From CAVPGP01 sp963718065 (GTDB taxonomy: Bacteria; Actinomycetota; Thermoleophilia; Gaiellales; Gaiellaceae): a DNA stretch of 64,000 nt. Each line of letters starts with the position of its first letter. Position 1 is the stretch's first letter. The position numbers and the translations under genes were made by a program. Below the pieces are notes generated by a model. The model was given only the letters and a program-made list of their open reading frames with translations, was not told the origin of the DNA and did no database searches. Location of the stretch: positions 62,001 through 126,000 of the forward strand of contig CAVQYE010000012.1 of NCBI GenBank assembly GCA_963718065.1. The letters run 5' to 3'. Positions 52,944-61,500 of this stretch are shown here, in pieces.

Positions 52944-53922
52944 CGAGCCACTCGCGCAGCTCGGTGTGCCGGGCTGCGACATCGCCGGCGAGCTCGCCGC
53001 GCAACTCGCCGACGGTGCCCGAGCGCTCGGCGAGCACGTCGTGGTTGTGAATCGTCTCCAGGTTCACCTGGCGCGAGTAGAGGAAGTCGTCGTCGTCGAG
53101 GCCGCGATGGGCGTCGAGCGTCTCCTTGAGCGCGATGCGGACCGAGTCCTCGACGAAGCGCGGCTGCAGGTGCGCGTGCTCGACGACGAAGAGCTCGTCC
53201 GGCCGCTTCAAGAGCTCGTAGACGGGTGAGCTCATCGACCGCTCGACGATGTCGACGAGCTGCTCCGCGTTCACCGGCTGCTCGCTCCCGACGTAGAGCG
53301 TTCCGCGCCCGCGCTGGTTGTGCGTGGCGAGCGGAACGAGCTCGAGAATGCGCTCGATGTCCTCGCCGCCGAAGCCGGCCTCGAGCAGGCGCTCGCTGGC
53401 GCGGCCGCGAATCAGGCCCTGCGCGCACGGGCAGGCGTTGATGCCGGTCGCCTCGACGCCGACGACCCGGCGTACGCCCGTGAGCGAGGCGGCGGCGATC
53501 CCGATCAGCGTCACCATCTCCTGGGTGCGGAGGCCGGTGACCGGTGTCGTGCGCTCGAGCGGGTAGCGGGCGACGATCTGCACGTCGGCGCGGATCGCCT
53601 GCTGGCGCTCGAGGATGTTGCGGGCGATGTGCTCGGCGAGCGTTTCGACGAGGAACGCCTCGCCGATCACGACCTCGTCGATTGCCTCGCCGAAGAGCGC
53701 CTCGTCGAACGACTCCGCGAAGCGGGACATGTGGACGCCCTTCTGGCGCGGGTCGAGATCGACGCTGCACGAGATCTCGGCGGCGAAGGTCTTCTGGCGT
53801 CCCTCGTGCTCGATCCGGATCGCCTTCTGGACACCGGTGACGCCGGCGCGCGAGAGCGCGAGCGGCACATCCGGCGTGGCCGCCTGCAGGTCTTCGACGA
53901 GGGTGAGGCGCGTTTGCTTCAT
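52900..53922 (-). CDS. folE2: GTP cyclohydrolase, FolE2/MptA type
   Basis: Zinc-independent (type IB) GTP cyclohydrolase that starts folate synthesis. The 340-residue protein from the ATG at 53922 opens TLVEDLQAATPDVPLALSRAGVTGV and contains VEATGINACPCAQGLIRG, with the catalytic Cys, and the His-containing PLATHNQRGRGTLYV, where other active-site residues lie. The length is typical. MptA of archaea is homologous, so the exact product may be the folate or the methanopterin-type intermediate; folate is expected in a bacterium. The frame is intact. Confidence 0.9.
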   Translation of the reverse strand: MKQTRLTLVEDLQAATPDVPLALSRAGVTGVQKAIRIEHEGRQKTFAAEISCSVDLDPRQKGVHMSRFAESFDEALFGEAIDEVVIGEAFLVETLAEHIARNILERQQAIRADVQIVARYPLERTTPVTGLRTQEMVTLIGIAAASLTGVRRVVGVEATGINACPCAQGLIRGRASERLLEAGFGGEDIERILELVPLATHNQRGRGTLYVGSEQPVNAEQLVDIVERSMSSPVYELLKRPDELFVVEHAHLQPRFVEDSVRIALKETLDAHRGLDDDDFLYSRQVNLETIHNHDVLAERSGTVGELRGELAGDVAARHTELREWLATSSSPPAVSSPPA

Positions 53923-53936
53923 GCTTCCGGTCAAGT

Positions 53937-54512
53937 ATGGCCGACGACGCCTCCTTCGCCCGGCTCGTGTCCCTCGCGTGCCACGACCTGCGCACCCCGC
54001 TCGCAACCGCTTTCGGCTTTGCGCGGACCCTCTCGCGCGCGGGCGGGCTCGACGAACGGCAGGCGCGCTACGTGACGATGATCGAGGCCGCGTCCGATCA
54101 GATGACCGACCTGCTCGAAGGGCTCGGCCTCCTGGCACGGATCGAGGCGGGGCGCTGGGAGCCCAATCTGCAGGAAGCCGACTCGCTCGAGCTCGCCCAG
54201 GCGGCGGCCGGCGAGAAGACCCGCGTCACCGGCGAGGGCGGGCCGGTGACCGTCGACACGGAGGCGGCCGTGCGCGCGCTCTCGGGGCTGGGGGTGGCGG
54301 CGATTCGCCACGGAGGGCTCGCCGAGCTCTCGGTCGAGGTCGCCGGCGGCGGACATCACGATGTCGCCGGTGCGGGACGCGGCGCGGGCGCTCCTCTCCG
54401 GTGAGGAGCTGAAGGACCTCGGCGCGGCGTCGGGCCGGCGGATCGTCGAGGCGATGGGCGGCTCTGCCGGTCCTGGACGGCGACGCGCTCGTCGGTGTCG
54501 CTGCCGGGCTAG
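53937..54512 (+). CDS. Short histidine-kinase-like protein with degenerate ATPase domain, frameshifted
   Basis: The 191-residue reconstruction has a HisKA domain with LVSLACHDLRTPLATAFGFA (phospho-His) and MTDLLEGLGLLARIEAGRW. The part that should be HATPase_c is short and lacks the usual N and G boxes; after a break near 54350 it reads RDAARALLSGEELKDLGA and IVEAMGGS, resembling the last part of an ATPase domain, and a second break precedes the stop at 54512. It has no membrane segment or sensor. It may act as a phosphotransfer or scaffold protein. It diverges from folE2 by 14 bases. Confidence 0.65.
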
Positions 54513-54526
54513 GCCGCCCGGCTCGA

Positions 54527-55138
54527 TCAGGGAGGCCCGGTGAGCTGAGGCGCACCGCCGGTCTCGAGCACCGCGTCCGCCGTCTCGACCGGCGCCGCCT
54601 CGTCGGTGCCTCTGCGCCGGCGGCGAAGCTCGAGCGTGACGGCGATCAGCATCGAGGCCAACGCCAGGGCGATCGTCCAGTGGCCGAGGCTCAGCGCGGT
54701 CTCCTTCGCGTTCGCCTCCCACTGGCCGCGCTCGAGCGAGCTCGAGTTGCTCGAGTCCGGAATCAGGTCGGCACCGAACGGAAAGCGCGCCGTGTGGTGG
54801 CGCTCCCACAGGTCGAGCCGGTGCGTGACCGCCAGCGACTCGACGATCGCGCCGGTCGCCGCGACGTAGATCCCGTAGGGAAGACGCGAGGCGATCGCGC
54901 CCCAGAGGACGAGCAAGAGCGGCGGCACCAGCGAGAGCAGCCAGATCTTCGCCTCCATCGAGCCGGTCGGCGCATGCATGGTGCGGAACAGCCGGTCGTA
55001 GCGCTGCCACTCGAAGACGTGGGCCTTCTCGATCGCGAGCGAGACGGTCATCAACGAGCAGAAGAAGATCGGCACGGCGAGGAACGCCGCGAGCGCGAGC
55101 GGTGCGCGCGAACGTCCCCTCAGAGCCGGCCCGGTCAC
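54527..55138 (-). CDS. Hypothetical membrane protein of the amino-acid importer operon
   Basis: 203 residues from the GTG at 55138, which overlaps the ATPase stop (GTGA). Four hydrophobic segments are seen (LALAAFLAVPIFFCSLMTV, IWLLSLVPPLLLVLWGAI, GIYVAATGAIVESLAV and TIALALASMLIAVTLEL). No family is recognised. The position as last gene in the amino-acid ABC operon suggests a linked role, but that is an inference. Confidence 0.65.
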   Translation of the reverse strand: MTGPALRGRSRAPLALAAFLAVPIFFCSLMTVSLAIEKAHVFEWQRYDRLFRTMHAPTGSMEAKIWLLSLVPPLLLVLWGAIASRLPYGIYVAATGAIVESLAVTHRLDLWERHHTARFPFGADLIPDSSNSSSLERGQWEANAKETALSLGHWTIALALASMLIAVTLELRRRRRGTDEAAPVETADAVLETGGAPQLTGPP

Positions 55139-55878
55139 AGCCGGCCCGCCTCGATCACCCGCGCGAGGAACTCGCGCGTTCGCGCCTGCTCCGGCGCGGA
55201 GAAGATCTGCTCCGGCGGGCCCTCCTCGCAGATGACCCCCGCGTCGAGGAAGCACACTCGGTCGGCGACCTCTTTGGCGAACGACATCTCGTGCGTGGCG
55301 ATGACCATCGTCATGCCGAAGTCGGCCAGCTCGCGGACGAGGTTCAGCACGTCCGCGACGAGCTGCGGGTCGAGTGCCGAGGTGATCTCGTCGAGCAGCA
55401 TCAGCTTCGGGCCCATCGCCAGCGCCCGCGCGATCGCCACACGCTGCTGCTGGCCGCCCGAGAGCCGGTCTGGATACTCGTCGGCCTTGTCGGCGAGACC
55501 GATCCGGTTCAGCAGGTCGAGCGCCTGGCCGCGCGCGTCGCTTGCCCCCAGGCCGCGCGCCTTCTTCGGCGCGAGCGTCACGTTCTGGAGGACGGTCATG
55601 TGCGGGAACAGGTTGAAGGCCTGGAAGACGATCCCGATCTTCCGCCGCAGCGCGTTGACGTCGATCTTCCCGTTCGTCAGCTCCTGGCCGTCGACGGCGA
55701 TCCGGCCCGCGTCGACTCGCTCGAGCAGGTTGATGCAGCGCAGGAGCGTCGACTTGCCGGACCCGGAGGCGCCGATCAGGCAGACGACGTGATGCTCGTC
55801 TACGTTGACGGAGACGTCCTTCAGCACCTGCAGCGCGCCGAAGCTCTTCGACACGCGGTCGACCTCGACGAAGCTCAT
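55135..55878 (-). CDS. Polar amino-acid ABC transporter ATP-binding protein (GlnQ-like)
   Basis: 247 residues in one intact frame. Walker A is LIGASGSGKSTLLRCINLLE, the Q-loop is VFQAFNLFPHMTVLQNV, the signature RLSGGQQQRVAIARALA and Walker B LMLLDEITSALDP; the switch His lies in VIATHEMSFAKEVADRV. The INLLE and ARALA variants are typical of polar amino-acid importers. It works with the permease 22 bases upstream and the binding protein before that. Confidence 0.93.
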   Translation of the reverse strand: MSFVEVDRVSKSFGALQVLKDVSVNVDEHHVVCLIGASGSGKSTLLRCINLLERVDAGRIAVDGQELTNGKIDVNALRRKIGIVFQAFNLFPHMTVLQNVTLAPKKARGLGASDARGQALDLLNRIGLADKADEYPDRLSGGQQQRVAIARALAMGPKLMLLDEITSALDPQLVADVLNLVRELADFGMTMVIATHEMSFAKEVADRVCFLDAGVICEEGPPEQIFSAPEQARTREFLARVIEAGRL

Positions 55879-55899
55879 GGGGCGTGACTCACCGAGCCC

Positions 55900-56607
55900 T
55901 CACAGGGCGGCCGCGCGCTCCCGCGTCTCCCGCATCGCGATCAGGTGGTCGGTGAAGCGCGCGAGCGGGATCGTCAGGAAGATGAAGAAGACGGCTGCGA
56001 CGACGTACGACGTGAAGTTGAAGTACGTCTGCGAGTAGTTCTGGGCCTGCTGCGCCGCCTCGGCGACGCCGATCACGAGCACGAGCGCCGTGTCCTTCTG
56101 CAGGCCGACGAAGTCGTTCAGGAGCGGCGGGATCACGCGGCGCACCGCTTGCGGGATCACAACGTGGCGCATCGCCTGCCAGTAGTTGAGCCCGAGCGAG
56201 CGGGCCGCCATCCGCTGGCTCGGGTGCACCGACTCGATCCCGGCGCGGTAGACCTCGGTCACGTACGCCGTGTAGACGAGCGTCAGCGCCGTGACGCCGT
56301 AGAAGAAGTTGGAGCGGTCGGAGATCCACGCGACCTGCAGCGCCGGCATGCCGAAGCCGACGAGCAGGGCGACGAGGATCAGCGGCGTGCCGCGGAAGAC
56401 GTCGGTGTAGACGATTGCCAGGGCGCGGAACGGCTTCGCCCCGCGCCCCGGCAATCCACGGACGACGGCCAGCGCGAGCGCCAGCACGAGCACCAGCGCC
56501 TCCGCGACGACCATCAGCTTGATGTTCACCTGGAAGCCCGCCCACACGTCCGGCATCGCGAGCCGGAAGTCGTGCGGGTTGAAGAACTTCTCGAGAACGT
56601 CGTGCAT
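55900..56607 (-). CDS. Polar amino-acid ABC transporter permease
   Basis: 235 residues, about five or six membrane helices. FRGTPLILVALLVGFG is the first permease hallmark of the HisM/GlnP family, and AGIESVHPSQRMAARSLGL with VVIPQAVRRVIPPLLNDFV is the EAA loop that contacts the ATPase. The next-to-last helix (YVVAAVFFIFLTIPLARF) also fits. Only one permease is present, which may form a homodimer. Intact frame. Confidence 0.92.
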   Translation of the reverse strand: MHDVLEKFFNPHDFRLAMPDVWAGFQVNIKLMVVAEALVLVLALALAVVRGLPGRGAKPFRALAIVYTDVFRGTPLILVALLVGFGMPALQVAWISDRSNFFYGVTALTLVYTAYVTEVYRAGIESVHPSQRMAARSLGLNYWQAMRHVVIPQAVRRVIPPLLNDFVGLQKDTALVLVIGVAEAAQQAQNYSQTYFNFTSYVVAAVFFIFLTIPLARFTDHLIAMRETRERAAAL

Positions 56608-56613
56608 TGCGTG

Positions 56614-57414
56614 CTACTTGAGCGTCGGGACCTTGGAGAAGTCGATCGCGAACCACTTCTTCTGCAACTTCGCGACCGTGCCGTTCGACCAGAGGCTCTT
56701 GAGCGCCCCGTTGATGGCCGGCGTCAGCTTCGAGCCTTTTTGGAGGACGCCGCCGTACTGCTCCTTCGTCACGATCTGGCCCGCGACAATGCCGTACGAG
56801 CTCGGCCGCGCCTTCTTCTCGGAGGCGACGATCGGCGTGTCGAGGATCAGCGCCTCGCAACGGTTCACCTGCAGCGACGTGAACGCGGCTGAGGTCGACT
56901 GGTAAACGAGTGGCGCCTTCGACGGATGCAGCTTCTGCTTGATCCAGTCGAGCCCGGTCGTCGTCGCCTGGGCACAGGTCTGCAGGCCCTTCAGGTCGGC
57001 GACCGAATGCGGGACGGCGGCCTTCTTGGAGAGCAGCACGCCCTGATTGGCGTTGAAGTACGACGTCGTGAAGTCGACGGTCCGCTTGCGCTGCGCGGTG
57101 ATCGTCGCCTCCTGGAACGAGATGTCGAACTTCTTCGTGCCGGGGGCGAAGAGGCTGTTCCACGGCGAGTAGATGTAGCTGACCTTCTGGAGGCCGAGCT
57201 TCAGCGCGATCGCCTTCGAGAGGTCGACCTCGTAGCCCTTCGGGTTGATGATCTTCGAGCCGCGGACGGAGCCCGCGGCGAAGTTGACCGCGGAGTCGCC
57301 GAACGCAACGGTCAGCGTGCCGGCGGTCATCGTCGGTGGTGCGGTCGATCGGGCCTGCGCGGCGACCGCCGCGACGAGCGATGCCAGCGCGAGGAGCGTG
57401 GCGAGACGTTTCAC
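56614..57414 (-). CDS. Polar amino-acid ABC transporter substrate-binding protein
   Basis: 266 residues from the GTG at 57414, set by AGGAGGA a few bases upstream. The signal (RLATLLALASLVAAVAAQA) ends without a lipobox Cys. Family 3 features are NPKGYEVDLSKAIALKLGL, FDISFQEATITAQRKRTVDF and LKGLQTCAQATTTGLDWI, then VNRCEALILDTPIVA; the two Cys probably form the usual disulfide. Ligand is an amino acid or a quaternary ammonium-like compound, given the Rieske gene upstream. Confidence 0.9.
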   Translation of the reverse strand: MKRLATLLALASLVAAVAAQARSTAPPTMTAGTLTVAFGDSAVNFAAGSVRGSKIINPKGYEVDLSKAIALKLGLQKVSYIYSPWNSLFAPGTKKFDISFQEATITAQRKRTVDFTTSYFNANQGVLLSKKAAVPHSVADLKGLQTCAQATTTGLDWIKQKLHPSKAPLVYQSTSAAFTSLQVNRCEALILDTPIVASEKKARPSSYGIVAGQIVTKEQYGGVLQKGSKLTPAINGALKSLWSNGTVAKLQKKWFAIDFSKVPTLK

Positions 57415-57458
57415 GAGGGGTCCTCCTATGGTCGGAAAACGAGAGGCGAAGCCCGAAT

Positions 57459-58492
57459 CTACCCCTCGAAGGCCAGCTGTTCCAGCAGCCAGCCCTGGAA
57501 GGCGTGCGGCAACGGCTCGCTCGAGAGCAGCAGCCTGCCGTGGTCGACGAGACCGGATCGCATGCCCTTGTGCACCGCCTCGACGAGCGCGGTGTCCTCG
57601 CGGCCGACCTGGTCGTCGAAGGCAAAGAACTCCTCCAGCCACGCCCCGTCGGCGCCGGGCGCGAAGAAGTAGTCGAGGTAGCGGTGCGTGTGGTCGGGGC
57701 CGCTCGGCACGATCGGTCCGATCGAGAGGTTCGGCGGCCCGGGGAAGACGTTGATGCCCGTGTTCGGCCAGATCAGGTGGAACTGACCCGGGGCGCCGCC
57801 CTCGCGCGCGACGCAGTGCTGGGCGGCGAAGGTCGGGTACGCGTCGAGCAGGTAGCTGTCCGGGTCGACGTCGACCGCAGCGCTGAAGCCGGGGTGTGCG
57901 GTCGGGCAGTGGTAGCACTCGAGGAAGTTCTCGACGGCGATCTTCCAGTTCGCGTTCAGGTCCATCTCGACGCGCGAGTGGAAGACGAGCTGCTGAGAGG
58001 TCGATGTCGCGTTCCAGGAGCTCCGGCAGCAGGCCGAGCGTCTCGCCGAGCGGCGCGGCGTCCGGGTCGGGGTTGACGAAGAGGAACGGGCCCCAGGCGC
58101 CGACGCTTGCGGGGACGAGCGACCAGTCGGCGGCGTCGAAGCCGGGCTCGCGCTCCGAGCGCGGCGCCTTGCGGAGCGACCCGTCGAGGTCGTACGTCCA
58201 CGCGTGGTAGCCGCACTGGATCGTGCTCCGCTTGCCGCAGCCCTCCATCAAGAGCGAGCCACGGTGGCGGCAGACGTTCAGGAACGCGCGCAGCTCGCCG
58301 TCGCGGTCGCGTACTACGAGCACGGGCACGTCGCCGCAGTCCGTCGCCAGGAACGAGCCCGGCTCGGCGACCTGCTCGGCACGACCGGCGTACTGCCACG
58401 TCCGCGCGAAGATGCGCTCCTGCTCGCGGCGCAGCAGCTCCGGATCGGAGTACCAGCTGAAGGGGAGCGTCGCGCCCCGGTCGATCGGACAT
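57459..58492 (-). CDS. Rieske [2Fe-2S] aromatic-ring-hydroxylase-type oxygenase alpha subunit, frameshifted
   Basis: The Rieske centre is FLNVCRHRGSLLMEG and IQCGYHAWTYDLDGSL (two Cys, two His). The catalytic domain has DLNANWKIAVENFLECYHCP with the Glu/Asp and His of the mononuclear iron site, followed by PTAHPGF. One-base breaks near 58470 (just after MSDRPG) and 57990 shift the frame. The joined length of about 344 residues matches the family that includes carnitine, choline-type and stachydrine oxygenases as well as ring hydroxylases. It lies 45 bases upstream of the amino-acid importer, which may supply the substrate. The reductase partner is not seen. Confidence 0.82.
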
Positions 58493-58550
58493 GGGCTGAC
58501 TCTAGGAGGGTTTGCGGATGTGCCTCAGGCCTCGTTTCGTCGAGCCCTCC

Positions 58551-58976
58551 TCACAGGCTGTAGCGGTAGACGTTCGTCTCGCGCGGCTCGAAGCCGAGGC
58601 GCTGGTAGAGGCGGTTCGCCGCTTCGCGAGACGGGTTCGACGAGAGCTCGACGTACCGCGCCGAGGCGTCGCCCGCGAGACGGATCGCTTCGCGCGTCAG
58701 CGCCTCGCCGACGCCCTTGCCGCGGGCCGACTCGTCGACGACGACGTCCTCGATGCGGGCCTTCAGGCCGGTCGGAATGCGGAAGAGGACGAGCGTCAGC
58801 AGGCCGAGGATCTCCGTGCCTTCGCGGGCGACGAGCAGGCTCGTTCCCGGCTGGGCGAGCAGCTCCGCGAGCTCGACGGGGCCGGGTGGCGGCGACGTGC
58901 GAGACAGCTGCGGCAGCAGCCGGGCCAGTGCGTCGACCAGCTCCTCGTCAGCCTCGGAGGCGCGCTCGATCTGCAT
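58551..58976 (-). CDS. GNAT-family N-acetyltransferase
   Basis: 141 residues. MQIERASEADEELVDAL starts the fold, and IEDVVVDESARGKGVGEALTREA carries the acetyl-CoA loop RGKGVG. VELSSNPSREAANRLYQRLGFE is the typical C-terminal unit. The start ATG overlaps the mutM stop by one base (TGATG), so the two are co-translated. Target unknown. Confidence 0.9.
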   Translation of the reverse strand: MQIERASEADEELVDALARLLPQLSRTSPPPGPVELAELLAQPGTSLLVAREGTEILGLLTLVLFRIPTGLKARIEDVVVDESARGKGVGEALTREAIRLAGDASARYVELSSNPSREAANRLYQRLGFEPRETNVYRYSL

Positions 58977-59805
58977 CAGCGCAGAAGCTTCGACAGCCGC
59001 CGGTCCTTGAGGACGCGGCCCTCGGTCTGGCATTGCGGGCAGTAGAAGATCGTGTGCTCCTCGAAGTCGACCTGCGCGAGCGGCGTGCCGCAGACGTGGC
59101 ACGGCTCGCCGAGGTGGCCGGTGAACGCGATAGGTCTTGGCGTCGTTCGTGCCGCGCTCGCGCAGAATCGAGCCCACGGGCAAGCTCCGAGAGCATCGCC
59201 TCGTGCAGCCGTCCGACCTCCTCGTCGGAGAGCTGCGTCGTCAGCGCATACGGCGACAGCTTCGCGGCGTGCAGGATCTCGTTCGCCCACGCCCTCCCGA
59301 TGCCCGCGACGAGGCGCTGGTCGCGGAGCGCCGCATGCAGCCGGCGCGAGTCGGAGCGGAGGATCTCGCCGAGCTCGGCTGCGGTGACCTCGTTGGCCTC
59401 CGGGCCGAGGTGCGCCAGCTCTCCTGCGACGGCGTCCGGTCGCAGCAGCCAGACACCCGCGCGCTTCTTCGCGCCGGCCTCGGTCAGCACGAGCTCGGCG
59501 CCGCCGACGAACTGGAGGCGGAACGCGGGTGTCTTCGGCCCCTTGTCGCCCGGGCGGAGGAACTTCAGCCGGCCCGCGGTCATCAGGTGAACGAGCAGCA
59601 CGAGCTCGCCGTCAGCGGTCGGGAAGAGGAGCCGCTTGCCTCGACGCTCGGCCCCCGCGAGGCTCTTGCCGTCGAGCGCTTTCAGCGGCGGGTCGAACGT
59701 CTTCAGCGTCGCGATGTGCGCCGGCCCGGCGCGCTCGATCGGCTGCGCGCGCACGGGATCGTCCAGAGCGCGGCGCCAGGCCTCCATCTCGGGTAGCTCG
59801 GGCAT
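58976..59805 (-). CDS. mutM: Formamidopyrimidine-DNA glycosylase (Fpg/MutM-like), frameshifted
   Basis: Removes oxidised purines from DNA. The mature N-terminus PELPEMEAWRRALDDPV provides the Schiff-base Pro and catalytic Glu. RLHAALRDQRLVAGIGRAWA is the helix-two-turn-helix that binds DNA. A one-base break near 59180 precedes the end, which in the other frame reads TYRVHGHLGEPCHVCGTPLA and FYCPQCQTEGRV, the four-Cys zinc finger. Length after joining is about 276 residues. Several changes from Fpg of E. coli mean that Nei-like specificity cannot be excluded. Confidence 0.88.
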
Positions 59806-59821
59806 CTAGTCTCCGAAGCTC

Positions 59822-60649
59822 ATGGACGCGATCAGCGTAGCCGTCGTGCGCGGCGACGTCCTCGAGGCGGTGCACCGGGTCCACGCGGTCGTGACCGACG
59901 GGCGCACGTACGGCGACGCCTCGTTCACGTCGTTCCTGCGCTCCTCGGTGAAGCCGATCCAGGCGATCCCGCTCGTCGAGGCCTACGACGACCTTGCCGA
60001 GGAGGAGATCGCGATCGCCTGCGCCTCGCATCAGGCCGAGCCGGCGCAGCTCGCCGCGGTGCGGATGCTGCTCGACCGCGCGGGCGCGACGCCCGCCGAT
60101 CTGGAGAACGGGCTCCAGGATGGACGGCCGCTGGGGAAGGTCGGGCACAACTGCTCGGGCAAGCACGCCGGCATGCTCGCCGCCTGCCGCGCCAACGGCT
60201 GGCCGTTCCAGGGCTACCGGCTGCCGGATCATCCTTTGCAGGTGCGGATCGGCGAGCTCGTCGGGGACTACGGGAGCATCGCCGTCGACGGGTGCGGCGT
60301 ACCGACCTATGCGATGTCACTGGAGCAGATGTCACTCGTCCTGACCCGCACACCCGAGCGGATCGCCAACGCGATGCGCGCGCGGCCGGAGCTCGTCGGC
60401 GGCCACGGCGCGGACGACACCGACCTGATGCAGGCGCGGCCCGGCTGGATCGCAAAGCGGGGCGCCGAAGGGCTGTTCTGCGCCGCGGGGCCGGACGGCG
60501 TCGGGCTCGCGCTGAAGGTCGAGGACGGCGCCTCGCGCGCCATCCGTCCGGTCCTCGGCTTCCTGCTCGAAATCAAGGCGTTCCGGGAGGTTCCGGTGGT
60601 CAACAGCCGCGGCGAGACCGTCGGAGCACTTAAGATCGCCGACCGATGA
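59822..60649 (+). CDS. Asparaginase of the PF06089 (L-asparaginase II) type
   Basis: 275 residues. The family, unrelated to the classical asparaginases, shows FLRSSVKPIQAIPL (Ser and Lys), HNCSGKHAGMLAAC and VDGCGVPTYAMSL, all part of the active site. GPDGVGLALKVEDGASRAIRP is the usual C-terminal block. It releases ammonia from asparagine or from a related amide. It diverges from mutM by 16 bases and overlaps the aminopeptidase start (ATGA). The frame is intact. Confidence 0.9.
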   Translation: MDAISVAVVRGDVLEAVHRVHAVVTDGRTYGDASFTSFLRSSVKPIQAIPLVEAYDDLAEEEIAIACASHQAEPAQLAAVRMLLDRAGATPADLENGLQDGRPLGKVGHNCSGKHAGMLAACRANGWPFQGYRLPDHPLQVRIGELVGDYGSIAVDGCGVPTYAMSLEQMSLVLTRTPERIANAMRARPELVGGHGADDTDLMQARPGWIAKRGAEGLFCAAGPDGVGLALKVEDGASRAIRPVLGFLLEIKAFREVPVVNSRGETVGALKIADR

Positions 60650-61455
60650 AGGTTCACGTCATCTCCGACATGGAAGGCGTCAGCGGCATCGTCCGCTGGC
60701 AGCAGACGACCGGCGGCCACGCGATGTACGAGGAGGGCCGGCGGCTCTACACCGAGGAGATCAACGCGGCCGTTCGAGGCGCGAAGCAGGCGGGCGCGAC
60801 GGAGATCGTCGTCATGGACTGCCACGGCGCGGGCGAGGGCTGGAGCTTCAACTCGATGGCGCCCGAGCTTCTCGACCCGGACTGCGAGTGGGTCGTCCAG
60901 AACGAATGGACGGAGTACACGGAGTTCCTCGAGCAGGGCTGCGACGCGGCACTCTTCGTCGGCATGCACGCGATGGCCGGCACGGAGAACGGCGTGCTCA
61001 ACCACACCGTCTCGGGCCAGTCGTGGCAGAACCTCTGGTTCAACGACACGCGCGTCGGCGAGCCGGGGATCATGGCCGCGCTTTGCGGCCACTGGGGCTG
61101 CCCGGTGCTGATGGTCACGGGCGACCAGGCCGTCTGCGACGAGACGAAGACGCTGCTCGGCGACGGGATTGTCACCGTGCCGGTCAAGCAGGGGATCGGG
61201 ACATTCGCCGCCCGGATGATCCCGCCGGTGCGGGCGCGGCAGTTGATCGAGGACGGCGCGAAGGAGGCACTGAAGGATCTCAAGCGCGTGCAGCCGTACG
61301 ACCCGGGCCGCCCGGCCGAGATCAAGGTCGAGTTCAAGTCGCCCGACCGGATGAACGAGTACGCGAACCGCAAGGGCGTCGAGGTGCTCGACCCGCGGAC
61401 GATCGTCGCCCGCGGCGAGGACTGGTGGACCGCCTGGCGGGGGTTCTTCTTCTAG
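60646..61455 (+). CDS. M55-family D-aminopeptidase (DppA-like)
   Basis: 269 residues. The zinc site motif VISDMEGVSGI is at the N-terminus, VVMDCHGAGEGWSFN and FVGMHAMAGTENGVLNHTVS supply the His residues, and PVLMVTGDQAVCDET is the following strand-helix. Bacillus DppA cleaves D-Ala-D-Ala type peptides; members also act on other D-amino-acid peptides or amides. Coupling to the asparaginase suggests joint use of peptidoglycan- or amide-derived nitrogen. Confidence 0.9.
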   Translation: MKVHVISDMEGVSGIVRWQQTTGGHAMYEEGRRLYTEEINAAVRGAKQAGATEIVVMDCHGAGEGWSFNSMAPELLDPDCEWVVQNEWTEYTEFLEQGCDAALFVGMHAMAGTENGVLNHTVSGQSWQNLWFNDTRVGEPGIMAALCGHWGCPVLMVTGDQAVCDETKTLLGDGIVTVPVKQGIGTFAARMIPPVRARQLIEDGAKEALKDLKRVQPYDPGRPAEIKVEFKSPDRMNEYANRKGVEVLDPRTIVARGEDWWTAWRGFFF

Positions 61456-61468
61456 GTCTGGCGGCGCA

Positions 61469-61487
61469 GCCGCCCGCACCGGGCGGC
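61469..61487. terminator. Hairpin after the aminopeptidase gene
   Basis: GCCGCCC-GCACC-GGGCGGC forms a 7-bp stem 13 bases after the stop, with GGCGGC/GCCGCC just before it as an alternative pairing. It is followed by ATCCTGT rather than a T run. Confidence 0.45.
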
Positions 61488-61500
61488 ATCCTGTAGGTAC

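Noticed and set aside
53923..54138. Longer folE2 reading frame starting at 54138
   Set aside because: The added 72 residues are Arg-rich, unlike the family, and antisense to the kinase-like gene; the ATG at 53922 starts exactly at the conserved N-terminus.
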